Shown piece after piece: positions 12,076 through 22,473 of a stretch of DNA of 64,000 nt. The number at the start of each line of letters is the position of its first letter. The first letter of the stretch is position 1. Below the pieces are notes generated by a model. It made no database searches. It was given only the letters and a program-made list of their open reading frames with translations, and had not been told where the DNA came from. Location: the NCBI RefSeq assembly GCF_964275005.1, contig NC_092690.1:6479836-6543835 (forward strand). Direction: 5' to 3'. The translations under genes were made by a program, and so were the position numbers. This DNA comes from Diadema setosum. Taxonomy: Eukaryota; Echinodermata; Echinoidea; Diadematoida; Diadematidae.

Positions 12076-13881
12076 ATAGAGAACTGTGCACATCATCCTC
12101 CGACCTCACACCTCACTCACGCATACACAAACATACACACGGCACTAGCACACTACAACGCACAGACACACACAATGTACTGTAGTAATACAATTCATGG
12201 CCACAGACACAACGCTCACACACACAAAATGTAAACTATCAAGTGTCGTTTTTTGTTGTTGCTGTTGTTGTTTTATTCATGTATACATTTACACGCAATG
12301 TATATGCCCACGTTTTACCAACATCTTAATCAGTGTAATCGTTGTTAATATGTTCAATAAATCCACATTTTTCTCCTTTTCTTTTTACTTTCTATTTTAG
12401 TGTAAGTTAAATGACTGGGTGATTCAGTAAAAGGGAAAGTGGAGAAACGACCCAATTGGGAGCACGGCTGCCGTCACTACTCTACCCTTATCTCTCCATC
12501 ACTGGTGGTTCAGCTTTACCTCACCAAACTCGTCCAATCCACCAGCAATACACATGCATCGTGACTACGTTTTGTTTCCTTTAATATAACCGGAGCTGGT
12601 ATGCCTTGCATGAATACAATTACATGTAGGTCCTACCATTTTACGAACCGAAACCTTCACAATTATTTTTAAATCATAATTCTTGTCATGGTAGATAATA
12701 GTCATAATTATGTCAATCCACTTTATTACTGTTTGACAATACAAATTCGTTATCTGCAAACATTTCACGCATGCTTTATCTGAGGCGAAACGTGGTTGCC
12801 TGGTTAGCAAGACTATCTTGCACTGACTCCTAATGGATGCCGCCATCAGATTCTGTTGAACAGTTGATGTGTAATGTTGTCAACTTAGTAACCATGCATG
12901 TATTTTTGTCAGAAGAACACTACTAATTACATGTTTCTTGATTACATGGTGGGTGACATAAATTGCAAAATGGCAACTTTGATTATTTTATATTTACTAA
13001 ATCAGATTTATTCGCCCTTTAAGTCTGGAATTGTATGCTACAAAACTGAATGTTTTATTAATCCTCATCGCTTTCATTAGCAGCGTAGACCTGTCGGCAG
13101 TATCCATATATCCGAACATTCATCCTAATAAAATGAGCAATATAAACATTTTATTGCCGCGTCATATTCTCGCTTTATTACATTTTGTGACAAACTGGTT
13201 TACAGTGTCGTAAATTCGTTTGAAAAAGAACGGGAGAGCGAGAGCGAAATAAAGCGAGAGAGAGAGAGGGAGAGATGAAATAAGATTTCGAAAGGGGAGA
13301 AGAGAAGTGTTAAGGGAAGTTGACGAAGAACAAAATAAAGACGCTGACTTCTTGCTTCACATTTAAGGCACGCATATACACAATAGTGTATATATTTTTT
13401 CATGAACTTGGTTATATTTTCTCATGTCATACACAATGATACAAACGACTATGGAAATGCCTTATGTGTAGTGTGTGAATTCTGGTTGCTACAGTGTATT
13501 ACGTAATATATCACATCAAACATACATAGTGTATGTGTAAACATATGTTTTCATAATACACGTTTCCTGCAAAATAAACACTCTATAATTATGACAATGA
13601 CTCTCACAATATAATCTGGCTCTCATGGTAGAAAGCAGTCAACATTGATGCATTCCATTGCAGCATAGATCGTTTTTGTGCGTTCTTCTCATGACGAGTT
13701 TATGGGTGAAAATATGTCACATGTTTCCGCCTTTCACCGTCCTGTCATGTGATCTCGCACGTGATCTCTCACGTGACTGGCATCAGCATTTAAAGTAGTC
13801 CGGGCTGTTCTTCACCAGTCTCATGTCGCACAGACACATCTTTCGTCTGACAGCATCGTAGCACACTGCAAGAAATGAATG

Positions 13882-14060
13882 GAGATAGATAGATAGATAG
13901 ATAGATAGATAAATGAATGAATGAATAAATAAATAAATAAATAAACAAAATAATAAATAAATAAATAAATAAGTAAATAAATAAATAAATAAACAAAAAT
14001 ATGATTGATAGATAGAAAGATAGATAGATAGATGGATGGATAGATAGAGGGATAGATATA
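13882..14060. repeat. (GATA)n and (AATA)n compound microsatellite
   Basis: GATA units, then AATG/AATA units, then GATA again. The long minus-strand frames across it are repetitive Ile/Tyr/Leu/Phe and not genes. Confidence 0.9.
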
Positions 14061-14678
14061 ATTAGATAGACAGAGAGAGTTAATGAGAGAGAGTGGAAAG
14101 AGTGAGAGATTATAGAATCTAACTGAAAGCGGATATTTGTGATATGGTTGCGTTTGCGTCTTTATTTGCACGAGACTATATCCCTCTATCCTTTTGGAAT
14201 TAATTTTACATGCACATTTCTGAATTATTGTGGTTTAGTTTACACAGTAATTATTTGTACGTTGTCTCGCCTGTCAATTCCTTTGATATCTGTTCGTGGA
14301 TATGTCAATGTAAAAGTTTTTTTGTTTTTTTTTGTTTTGTTTTTTTTTTTGTTTTTTTTTGTTTGTTTTTTTAAGTAGCTTTTACAGAGTTACAAAGGAT
14401 TCATACAGATCTGTCATAATTTGCTGCAATAAGTCATACATACAAATTTTTACAAGACACCCATCCCCGCCCAATAAACTAGTAACACGAGCACAGATAG
14501 AGGGAGAGCGTGGTAGGTTAGATTGAGGTGCATGCATGCAACAATGAAAAGGATGAGCACTTGCTGAGAAACCGAACACAGCACTCATAGCGCTTTACCC
14601 CCAAAGGAGGCACCCTAACATCTCTCTGGTTTTATACCCTAATCCACAGTGTGCTGCCATAAGACGAAAGATGGCGCT

Positions 14679-15012
14679 GTTGCATTTTGTAGTCATGTAG
14701 GAATTTAATAATTGCCACTTGAAAATCAAATGTTTAGTATAGTACATCCCATATGACCAGACCGTATATAGCCTAATGATGTGAAGCGTTGTTTGGCAGT
14801 ACAATAGTTATTCTCCTACTACATGTAGGCCTATATGAAATTTAAACAACGGGTGATTTCACCATTCCACCACAAATTGCATTGTATGGAAGTTTCTCCG
14901 AACATAATATAAATATAACTATGAAGATTGAGGACGTACATAACACTTTGATTTATGAAACATTCAGTGAAGAGTGCCAAAAAAAAAGTATAAAAGAATT
15001 ATCGCCATTGTT
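14679..15012. repeat. Dispersed repeat, copy 1 of a local pair
   Basis: The segment from 'gttgcattttgtagtcatg' (14679) to 'taatgatgtga' (14784) recurs at 16588-16685, and 'agaattatcgccatt' near 14997-15011 recurs at 16713-16727. The 16-kb copy lacks the roughly 200 bases between these blocks. The two copies bracket the hairpin-array element. Confidence 0.7.
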
Positions 15013-15093
15013 TCTTTCTGGGACTCAGAATGAACAATTAACGAGGTTTCTACAGAAGGAGAGTAAAGTTAATTGTACCATGTCCTGGGGAGA

Positions 15094-16069
15094 CTGCCCT
15101 ACTTTGGCAAAAGGAAGCAAGTGACATTTTTATGGATGTTGACTTTTATATTGATTTGGCATATTTGAGGTATGCTCTATTTAACTGGAAAAAAAATCCA
15201 AAGGTTACAACTTTGGCCCCTTTCTGAGATATTCGGGTGGCAAAAGGAAGCAAGTGCACAAAATTGCATGAAAAAAAAAAATGGCCAAAGGAAGCAAGTT
15301 ACAACCTCATGATATGATTGTCAGCTGCTTCCCTTTGCCAAATCATTTAGGCCTATATTTACACACAATCTAAAATACTTTGGCCAAAGGGAGCAAGTAA
15401 CATCCTTATGATATGATTGTCACTTGCTTCCTTTTGCCGATTTTTTATGTTTGCTCCAAATCTATAATAATATGGCAAAAGGGAGCAAGTAACATTCTCA
15501 GGATATGATTGTCACTTGCTTCCTTTTGCCAGATTTTTCATGTTTGCTAAAAAATCTGAAATACTTTGGCAAAAGGAAGCAAGTGACATTCTTATGATAT
15601 GATTGTCTCTTGCTTCCTTTTGTCATTTTTTTTTTGTTTTCTACAAATCTATAATACTTTGGCAAAAGGAAGCAAGTAACATTCCTATGATATGATTGTC
15701 TCTTGCTTCCTTTTGCCATCTTTTTTTTTTAATGTTTATTACAGTTAATCTATAATACCTTGGCAAAAGGAAGCAAGTAACATACTCATGATATGATTGT
15801 CACATGCTTCCTTTTGCCAGATTTTTCCTGTTTGCGTATACTGTCTTTAATACTTTGGCAAAAGGAAGCTAGTTACATAATACTGAGTTTTTATGGGAAT
15901 ATCAAAATTCTTCGAAATGTCATAAATGTATCACCATGTGTCTTACGCGAATACCGACAATTTCTCTTCAGAAATTTCCATGTTGAAGGGCCTACCCAAA
16001 AAACATATTTTCTTCATTTGTAGAATTTGTACTCGATGTCACTTGCTTCCTTTTGCCAAAGTAGGGCAG
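15094..16069. mobile_element. Inverted-repeat-bounded element carrying a tandem hairpin array
   Basis: The outer ends are 34-bp inverted repeats beginning 'ctgccctactttggcaaaag' (15094-15127) and mirrored at 16036-16069. Their inner part (GGCAAAAGGAAGCAAGTGAC) is the arm of an internal repeat. Six full hairpin units lie at 15283-15339, 15382-15438, 15474-15530, 15568-15623, 15661-15718 and 15762-15818, with half units near 15238 and 15857. Each has a left arm of about 20 bases, a conserved loop with 'atgatatgattgt' and the reverse-complement arm. The period is 92-101 bp. No reading frame is convincing. A flanking GA on both sides is too short to be called a target duplication. It is probably a non-autonomous DNA element or satellite born from one. 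Confidence 0.8.
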
Positions 16070-16376
16070 GATATTAGTCAGACCAAATGAGTGAATATGC
16101 ATTTTTCTTTAGAAACCAGACAAAAGGAAAGCTTACTTTTGGGCTATACCGTATAGCTCACTGTTTTCACTGAATCCACTGTGTATTGTTTGTTAGTTAT
16201 TTTCTAATCGTATTGAAATCATCATTTCGCAAGAATCACAGGGATAGTAATGCAGATCACGTTGATGATGCATGTCGATAAAGAAGATATCAGTGATTGA
16301 GATGATGCTAAACTTCTTGAGGCTGACAGTAATGGCGTTGGCGATAATGATCACGGAAATCATTAAAAAAAAAAAA

Positions 16377-16378
<2 letters not shown>

Positions 16379-16412
<34 letters not shown>
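16379..16412. repeat. (TA)n microsatellite
   Basis: Pure alternating TA following a poly(A) run. Confidence 0.9.
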
Positions 16413-16415
<3 letters not shown>

Positions 16416-16465
16416 CCGTCACGATGGTATCACGATACCTACTACACGTATCTCTTGGTTACACT

Positions 16466-16783
16466 TCATTATTCCAAAGATCCGTTATTCCGAAGGTTCG
16501 TTAATCCGAAAACGAAATGAGATTCGTAATTCCAAAGATTTGCAATACTACGTACCTTCTTTGCAATAATTCGGACTACCGAAACTTGTTGCATCTTCTA
16601 GTCATGTAGGAATTTAATAATTGCCACTTGAAAATCAAGTCTTTACATCCCACATGACCAGACCCTACATAGGCTAATGATGTGAGTGCAAAAAAAAAAA
16701 AAAAAAAAAAAAGAATTATCGCCATTCATTATTGCAAAAATTTCAATTTTTAGGTTTTACGACGAACCTCCGGAATAACGAAC
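16466..16783. mobile_element. Inverted-repeat element with 'gttattccgaaggttcg' ends, copy 1
   Basis: The left side has 'ccgttattccgaaggttcg' (about 16482) and the right side its near reverse complement 'cgaacctccggaataacgaa' (16763-16782). A related copy lies at 48645-48815. The middle (about 16588-16735) is the second copy of the 14.7-kb dispersed repeat followed by poly(A), so it looks like a nested insertion. Confidence 0.6.
16588..16727. repeat. Dispersed repeat, copy 2, internally shortened
   Basis: It matches 14679-14784 closely, then has about 22 A residues, then the 'agaattatcgccatt' block that in copy 1 lies some 200 bases further on. It sits inside the 16466-16783 element. Confidence 0.65.
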
Positions 16784-17045
16784 ATCAGCCAATTTCTTAC
16801 CTTTGCAGCTCTCTATCTAGGAGTAAAATGTGTACCAGGTAGGGGAAAAATGTTTATGGTGGACTGATCAGCATGAAAAATGATGACTGGCTAGAATGAA
16901 CCCCAGGAAATGGAGAGTGAGCACTGTAAGTGCTGGTTGGAAATACTGTATCCAGTGAGTGACGGGGTAATATTAGTTTGTAAAGCGCGTTGAGATATTC
17001 TTACCAAGACCGTCTAAAAATGCCGCTAGCAAGATTTATACCTAC

Positions 17046-17325
17046 CCTCATATTCGGGATGTTTATATTTGTAAGGCTTTGGTGGAGCGGTCTTCTCGGC
17101 AGCAGCACCTCTGCGAATATGTCTCATCGGCAAGGAGTAGGAAGTTGATGATAATGACGATGACGGTAGAGAAGACGACGAATTCTGCCATACCCGTTGA
17201 TGTAATTTTGAGGACGGCATCGATGTCGGAATGGACAACGATGATGAGGAAGCGACGACGGCAAGGAACGACATCAATGTAATCGCGTATGTCGACATGA
17301 ACAAGAAATTATTTCTCCACGCCAT
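17046..17325 (-). CDS. Unidentified secreted precursor, first coding exon
   Basis: The ATG is at 17325. The N-terminus MAWRNNFLFMSTYAITLMSF continues into LAVVA, a plausible signal peptide (residues 1 to about 25). A Ser/Pro-rich stretch (about 26-66) follows, then a furin-type basic site (RHIRR, about 69-73), then a short Pro/Lys/Tyr-rich segment, TAPPKPYKYKHPEYE. The frame meets a good donor (GTAGGT, intron from 17045 downward) after EYEG, in phase 1, so at least one more exon should lie at lower coordinates; I could not identify it. Signal, low-complexity pro-region and dibasic site suit a secreted peptide, growth factor or matrix protein. I do not recognise the family. A GAA-rich run just upstream (17335-17365) may be 5'UTR. 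Confidence 0.5.
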
Positions 17326-17858
17326 AGTTCTGGTAGAAGAAGAAGAAGAAGAAAAAAAAAAGGAGAAGATTCACAATTATGGTGTATACAAAAATTAATT
17401 GTTTTAAAAAGGGGGAAACATGTTCGCCCATGAAATTTTCTTTTCTTTTCTTTTCTTTTTATTCTGCGTTTAATACATCACCGGTGGCTTACCGTTTCTT
17501 TGCAGTAGAATCGAGGTGTTATTGTAAATCACGGATTTCAATCAACAGTAAGTGCAAATTAACTGGCTCTATATGGCCGTCAGATCTAAGAGAAAGAGAA
17601 ACATGAATATTGCACAACATAATACATTGTGAAGAGTTCTAATGCAAAAACAGATTATGTCCATTTTTTGAATCAATTTTAGATATATGATATTGAATCA
17701 ACTAAAAAAGAACAACAACAATGCATTACAACAATATCTAAACACATACGTATAAAACAATTTGTTCAAAGTAATTGTAGTATTATAAGAAAAGAGAGAC
17801 CTTTCCCGATTCTTCCCATAATTCTCAGTTGACAGCCAGTGTACATTCTAATTCACCT
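17326..17858. other. Short intergenic stretch before the LTR element
   Basis: No gene is seen. A piece at 17631-17675 resembles one end of the P4 MITE ('gaagagttctaatgcaaaaa' and a following 'atgtccattttttgaa'), with nothing matching the other end, so it is a solo relic at best. Confidence 0.4.
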
Positions 17859-18046
17859 TGTGATGCGCCTTGAACAAGGCTAATACCAATAAAGAGGTCC
17901 GCAGCAAGTTATCGCTCTCAGATCAAGACATGGCTTCCCAATCGTGGTCTTTTTGCAACGTTGTTGTGATGGTTTGGGTGCGATCTGCCAGGAATGGAGC
18001 GGAACATTTGATTGTCATGATGTGGTGATTGGGTTGAGTCGTGACA
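17859..18046 (+). repeat. 5' LTR
   Basis: It is 188 bp with TG...CA ends, identical by eye to 24069-24256. An AATAAA (17888-17893) lies near its start and could serve as polyadenylation signal. No clear TATA box is seen. Confidence 0.93.
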
Positions 18047-18049
18047 AAT

Positions 18050-18066
18050 TGGGACCTTGTCCGGGA
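18050..18066 (+). other. Candidate primer-binding site
   Basis: Three bases after the 5' LTR a TGGGACCTTGTCCGGG string begins with the TGG expected to pair with a tRNA CCA end. I could not match the rest to a particular tRNA, so the call rests on position and TGG only. Confidence 0.35.
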
Positions 18067-18114
18067 AAATGAACAGACAAGCCGTTTTCTTTCGCATGTT
18101 CCATGCGGATTGTG

Positions 18115-18640
18115 GTGAGGACTCTCACGTCTGGTTGTACACGTGTGCTGTAAGTACGTAGTGTATAGCGTCGATGGTGTATAGGCTCATGTCGTATCGG
18201 GCCTATGTACCTGCTTGCATGTAGGTTCTGTTAGGCCTCATGCGTTTTGGTGAGGACTCTCACGTTTGGCTGTACACGTTTGTTTTTAGTATGTAGACAA
18301 GTGTATAGCGTCGATGACAGGCTTATGTATTATTGGGCCTGCATTGTTTGCATGTTGGTTTTGACAGGCCACATGCGTTTTGGTGAAGACTCTCACGTTT
18401 GGTTGTGCACGTTGTGTATAACATTTATGCTGCGTAGGCTTTGGCAGTCATTGACTGTGTTTGTAGTTTTCAGACTACATTTTGTGTGAAGGCCTAGTGC
18501 AGATTTTGGTGAGGATTCTCACGTTTTGGACGTTTGTCGTTTTTGCATGAAGGTCTTCTGTAGACCGATTTGGGTGAGGATTCTCACGTTCAGTTGTGTG
18601 CGTATATAGTGCATAGCGTGGGTATTGCGCATTGGGCTCG
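18115..18640 (+). repeat. Leader tandem repeat with conserved small hairpin
   Basis: Five copies of a GTGAG-GAYT-CTCAC mini-hairpin followed by GT start at 18115, 18250, 18383, 18509 and 18574. The third has GTGAA in the left arm. Four are spaced 126-135 bp apart with partly shared intervening sequence ('gtgtatagcgtcgatg', 'aggcc...tgcgttttgg'); the last gap is 65 bp. They lie between the 5' LTR and Gag, in the RNA leader where packaging or translation signals usually sit. Confidence 0.8.
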
Positions 18641-19107
18641 CACGTGTTTTGTAGTCGCAGACGGTCGGTCTAGCGCGTCGTGTGTAGGGCTAGTGCAGTT
18701 TGTGAGTGTGCGTATGCTGGATGTGTATGTGTGGGGGCTTGCGTACACATTGGCTACGGGTCACGCCGAATTTTCTGGAAGATTAGCCTCGGTTAAAGGC
18801 TTTGATATATTTTCCTTAGTTTGCACAATCGTGCTATGTGGTCGTTTGTAGTGAGTGTGTATACTCATTCTATGTCCTTAGATCACATGCTAATGTGATG
18901 CCGTGGTGTTCTGATTGTATGCCTGATTCGAAGGCTTAGGGATTTTGATGTTTTCTGCTTATCGTAGAAAATTTTTGCCTGTTTTGCGCGTGTGACTGGG
19001 TTCATGCATACATGTGTACTCATATGCAGTGCATTTTTTTTGTTAAGGCTTTGTAGTTTTGTGAGGATTTGTGACTTCTTGCAAGTTTTGATTTTGATAT
19101 TCCCACA

Positions 19108-22100
19108 ATGGCTGATGTCGTGCAGAGCTTTGTTGATGAACCCACTCAGGAAGGTTTTAATAACCTGAGGAAGGCAGAACTGGTGGAAGTTGCTCGAATT
19201 TTAGAAATCCCGATCAAAACATCGGATCGAAAAGCAGAGATCAAGGACACAATTTCGGAGTTTTTTACCAATACTGGTATTTGGCCTGCCTCTTTGTCAG
19301 AGGATGAAGCAGGGACAGATGATGGTGAAATTATCACACCTTTGGTAACCCCTGCAGAAAGTGAATTGAAGAAAATTGAGATCCAGCTTCGGATGAAGCA
19401 GCTGGAAGTCGAGGCAAAGAAAATAGAACTCGAAATCAAGTCAATCGATGCAAAATCGAATGAACCTTCTTCCAGCAGTTCAGCAAAGTCATCAAAATTT
19501 GATGCATTAAGGCAATCTCAGTTGGTGCCGAAATTTCGTGAAGACCGGGTAGAAGAGTTTTTCCAGCACTTTGAAAAAGTGGCTGTGAGTTTAGAATGGC
19601 CCAAGGAAGTGTGGCCGACATTGATACAGAGCTCGCTGGTAGGGAAGGCCCAAGAGGTCTATGCGTCTCTCACTATCCAAGAGTGTTCTGACTATGAGAA
19701 TTTGAAGAGTTCCGTGTTAAGGGCGTACGAGTTGGTGCCGGAAGCCCACAGGCAACTGTTTCGGAATTATAGGAGAAGGGATGATCAGACATTCGTCGAT
19801 TTTGTGCAACACAAGCAGACCCATTTTGAACACTGGTTAAGGTCGTCTGGTGTTGATGATTTCCACAAACTGAAAGAGTTGGTATTGTTAGAGGAGGTGA
19901 AGAGGTGTGTTCAGCCAGATCAGCGGCAGTACCTGGAGGAAAGGGAAGTGAATGGTGCCAGGAGAGCTGCTGTCCTCCTTGATGAGTATGTGCTTACCCA
20001 CAAGGGTACTTTCAAACTTTCTTCAAGCAAGAAAGGAGGCCAGGGTGTGCCAAGAAGAGGAGCTGTTGCTCCAAGCATTCCCAAGCCCGATCTTGATCAA
20101 AAGCCGAACAAGGCTTGCTTCTATTGCAAGAAGGACGGACATGTGATGTCAGCTTGCTGGAAGTTGAAGAAGAAGCGAGAAAAAGAGGGGATTAGCAACC
20201 CCAAAGCATTGCCAGATGCTTTTGCTATCACTCGCACAGAGCATCTGCCATCGTTTGAACGGGTGGCAGAGAATTACAAACCTTTCATATCTTCAGGGTA
20301 TGTTAGTTTGACGCCTGATAGTGAGCAGGTTCAGGTTCACATTTTGAGGGATACAGGAGCATCACAGAGTCTCCTGTGTGCAAATACATTGCCATTTTCG
20401 GTTGAATCTTCTGTGGATTCAGAAGTGTTTGTGAGGGGAGTTGAAGGTGGGAGTGTCCGAGTGCCTCTTCATAATATCGAATTGAAGAGCGATCTTGTCA
20501 GTGGCTCAGTTGTAGTAGGTATTTTGCCTACATTGCCAGTCGAAGGTGTCACCTTATTGCTCGGCAATGATATCGCTGGAGAGAAGGTTTTGCCTCACTT
20601 TCTCCCAAGTAAGACACCCGTGGTTGACGAAGCCACAGAGAAATTGGTTCAGGATATGCCTGATGTGTTTCCCTCATGTGCTGTTACCAGGTCAATGGCT
20701 CGTGAACTGGAGAAAGAGGAGCAAGAGGATATCTTGGCTGATACTTTCTTCTCTAGACTTGAAGAGTCTAGCAGCAGTGATGATGCACATATGGACCATG
20801 GTCAAATGTCAGAGATTTCTCGTCAGAGTCTGGTTGAATTGCAGGGCAAAGACCCTGAAATAGTGCGTTTTGCACAGTCACTTGTACCTGATAGGAGGAA
20901 GAGGAGAAGACTCTGTCATGTCAACATGCTAAAGGAGTATGTTGAAAATGTAGAAGAGGCTAATGAAAAGCCTGTTGCTACGGTTGGAATCGGTTGTGAA
21001 GTGGATGGTGAAGACAGTGAGAGTGATGATGTGGAAATTCCGCAGTTGATGTTGAAGAATTCTGAGGTGTTAGCAAATCTTTCTGACACATTATCTCATC
21101 TTCCAGGAGTAGAGAGAGCTCAGGTGATGGATGTAGTCCATGAGTATGAACACCTCTTCAGTGATGTACCAGGTCGTACTAGTGTGGTGGTGCATGATGT
21201 TGATGTGGGGGACTCCTCCCCTGTCAAGCAACACCCATATCGTGTGAATCCATTGAAAATGGATGTTCTGAGGAAGGAAGTTCAATACATGCTTGAACAT
21301 GACCTTATTGAGCCCAGTAAGAGTGGATGGAGTTCTCCCTGTGTGTTGGTTCCAAAGCAGGATGGTTCTTTGCGTTTCTGTACGGATTACAGGTTGCTCA
21401 ATTCGAAAACAAAGTCAGACTCGTACCCTTTGCCCCGCATCGATGATTGTATTGATCGCGTAGGGAATGCCAAATACGTCAGTAAGTTTGACCTTTTGAA
21501 GGGGTACTGGCAGGTTCCCCTCAGTGAAAGAGCGAAAGAACTGTCTGCATTCGTGACTCCTGACGGATTCTTCCAATACAAAGTGATGCCGTTCGGGATG
21601 AAGAACGCGCCCGCTACATTCCAGAGACTCATCAACACCGTCACGTCTGGCTTGGTGGGATGCGAGGCGTATCTCGACGACATCATAGTGTACAGCCATA
21701 CATGGGAGGACCACCTTCTGAGAGTCAGAGCACTGTTTGACCGCTTGACCAGTGCCAACCTTACGGTGAACTTGAGGAAATGTGAGTTCGCCCGAGCAAA
21801 AGTCGTGTTCCTGGGTCACATTGTGGGACATGGTTCCGTCAAGCCTGTTGAAGCAAAGGTGGAGACGATCCTGAACTTTCCCCGCCCACAGAGTAAGCGA
21901 GAGCTGAGACGATTTCTGGGCATGACTGGCTATTATCGGAAGTTCTGCCATAATTTCGCTGATGCTGCAACACCGCTCACCAACATGTTGCGGAAAGATT
22001 CGCAGTTCGAGTGGTCAGATGACTGTCAAGTTGCTTTCAACCGGCTGAAGGCAATGCTAGCGAGTTCTCCGGTTCTTGCAGCGCCGAACTTCGACAAGCA

Positions 22101-22473
22101 GTTCATTCTTATGGTGGACGCGAGTGACACAGGAGGAGGAGGAGCCCTGATGCAGAAGGACGACAACGGAGTTGACCATCCCGTCGCGTACATGTCCAGA
22201 AAATTCAACAAACATCAGCGACGGTACTCCACTGTCGAGAAGGAGACGTTAGCGCTCGTCATGGCTCTTCGTCATTTTGACGTGTACCTGAACACTACAA
22301 AGTATCCAGTGCTGGTGTACACAGACCACAATCCGCTTGTGTTCCTGTCGCGAATGAGGAACAAAAATGGACGCCTAACCAGATGGGCGCTAGTGCTACA
22401 GGAGTACAACCTCGTGATACAGCACGTACGTGGAAAAGACAATGTCATTGCAGACGCTTTGTCCCGTGGATAA
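19108..22473 (+). CDS. Gag-protease-RT-RNase H polyprotein of the LTR element
   Basis: A single frame of 1121 codons. The N-terminus (about 1-130) is charged and helical. A Gag core follows, then a zinc knuckle, CX2CX4HX4C (about 337-350), basic sequence, and an aspartic protease motif DTGAS near 415-419. A stretch resembling the segment that follows integrase in this group (LCHVNMLKEY) lies upstream of RT, consistent with integrase-before-RT order. RT has the YLDDI active site near 855-859, and RNase H begins near MVDASD (about 1002) and ends at the usual DNVIADALSR. Gag and Pol are in one frame, so no frameshift is needed between them. The product would reverse-transcribe the element's RNA in cytoplasmic particles. 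An integrase core is not recognised. Confidence 0.9.
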   Translation: MADVVQSFVDEPTQEGFNNLRKAELVEVARILEIPIKTSDRKAEIKDTISEFFTNTGIWPASLSEDEAGTDDGEIITPLVTPAESELKKIEIQLRMKQLEVEAKKIELEIKSIDAKSNEPSSSSSAKSSKFDALRQSQLVPKFREDRVEEFFQHFEKVAVSLEWPKEVWPTLIQSSLVGKAQEVYASLTIQECSDYENLKSSVLRAYELVPEAHRQLFRNYRRRDDQTFVDFVQHKQTHFEHWLRSSGVDDFHKLKELVLLEEVKRCVQPDQRQYLEEREVNGARRAAVLLDEYVLTHKGTFKLSSSKKGGQGVPRRGAVAPSIPKPDLDQKPNKACFYCKKDGHVMSACWKLKKKREKEGISNPKALPDAFAITRTEHLPSFERVAENYKPFISSGYVSLTPDSEQVQVHILRDTGASQSLLCANTLPFSVESSVDSEVFVRGVEGGSVRVPLHNIELKSDLVSGSVVVGILPTLPVEGVTLLLGNDIAGEKVLPHFLPSKTPVVDEATEKLVQDMPDVFPSCAVTRSMARELEKEEQEDILADTFFSRLEESSSSDDAHMDHGQMSEISRQSLVELQGKDPEIVRFAQSLVPDRRKRRRLCHVNMLKEYVENVEEANEKPVATVGIGCEVDGEDSESDDVEIPQLMLKNSEVLANLSDTLSHLPGVERAQVMDVVHEYEHLFSDVPGRTSVVVHDVDVGDSSPVKQHPYRVNPLKMDVLRKEVQYMLEHDLIEPSKSGWSSPCVLVPKQDGSLRFCTDYRLLNSKTKSDSYPLPRIDDCIDRVGNAKYVSKFDLLKGYWQVPLSERAKELSAFVTPDGFFQYKVMPFGMKNAPATFQRLINTVTSGLVGCEAYLDDIIVYSHTWEDHLLRVRALFDRLTSANLTVNLRKCEFARAKVVFLGHIVGHGSVKPVEAKVETILNFPRPQSKRELRRFLGMTGYYRKFCHNFADAATPLTNMLRKDSQFEWSDDCQVAFNRLKAMLASSPVLAAPNFDKQFILMVDASDTGGGGALMQKDDNGVDHPVAYMSRKFNKHQRRYSTVEKETLALVMALRHFDVYLNTTKYPVLVYTDHNPLVFLSRMRNKNGRLTRWALVLQEYNLVIQHVRGKDNVIADALSRG

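Larger units (their letters stand above)
11599..14678. other. Intergenic DNA with simple repeats
   Basis: No convincing exon. It contains a (CT)n tract (12043-12074), an A/C-rich patch (12115-12230), a purine-rich patch (13230-13300), GATA/AATA repeats (13882-14060) and T-rich DNA (14319-14372). If the peptide gene upstream has a third exon it may lie here; an AATAAA at about 12356 is one possible polyadenylation signal. Confidence 0.45.

Noticed and set aside
13790-14171. Long Ile/Tyr/Leu-rich minus-strand frames resembling membrane proteins
   Set aside because: They read across GATA/AATA repeats.
15238-15880. CRISPR-like regular spacing of repeats
   Set aside because: The units are themselves hairpins with both arms, the linkers between them are related rather than unique, and the DNA is clearly animal. 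It is a tandem hairpin array, not a CRISPR.
17631-17675. Fourth copy of the P4 MITE
   Set aside because: Only one diverged end matches; no opposite end or target duplication, so it is at most a relic.
21387-21951. Minus-strand frames of 123 and 178 codons
   Set aside because: They are shadows of the reverse transcriptase reading frame on the other strand.
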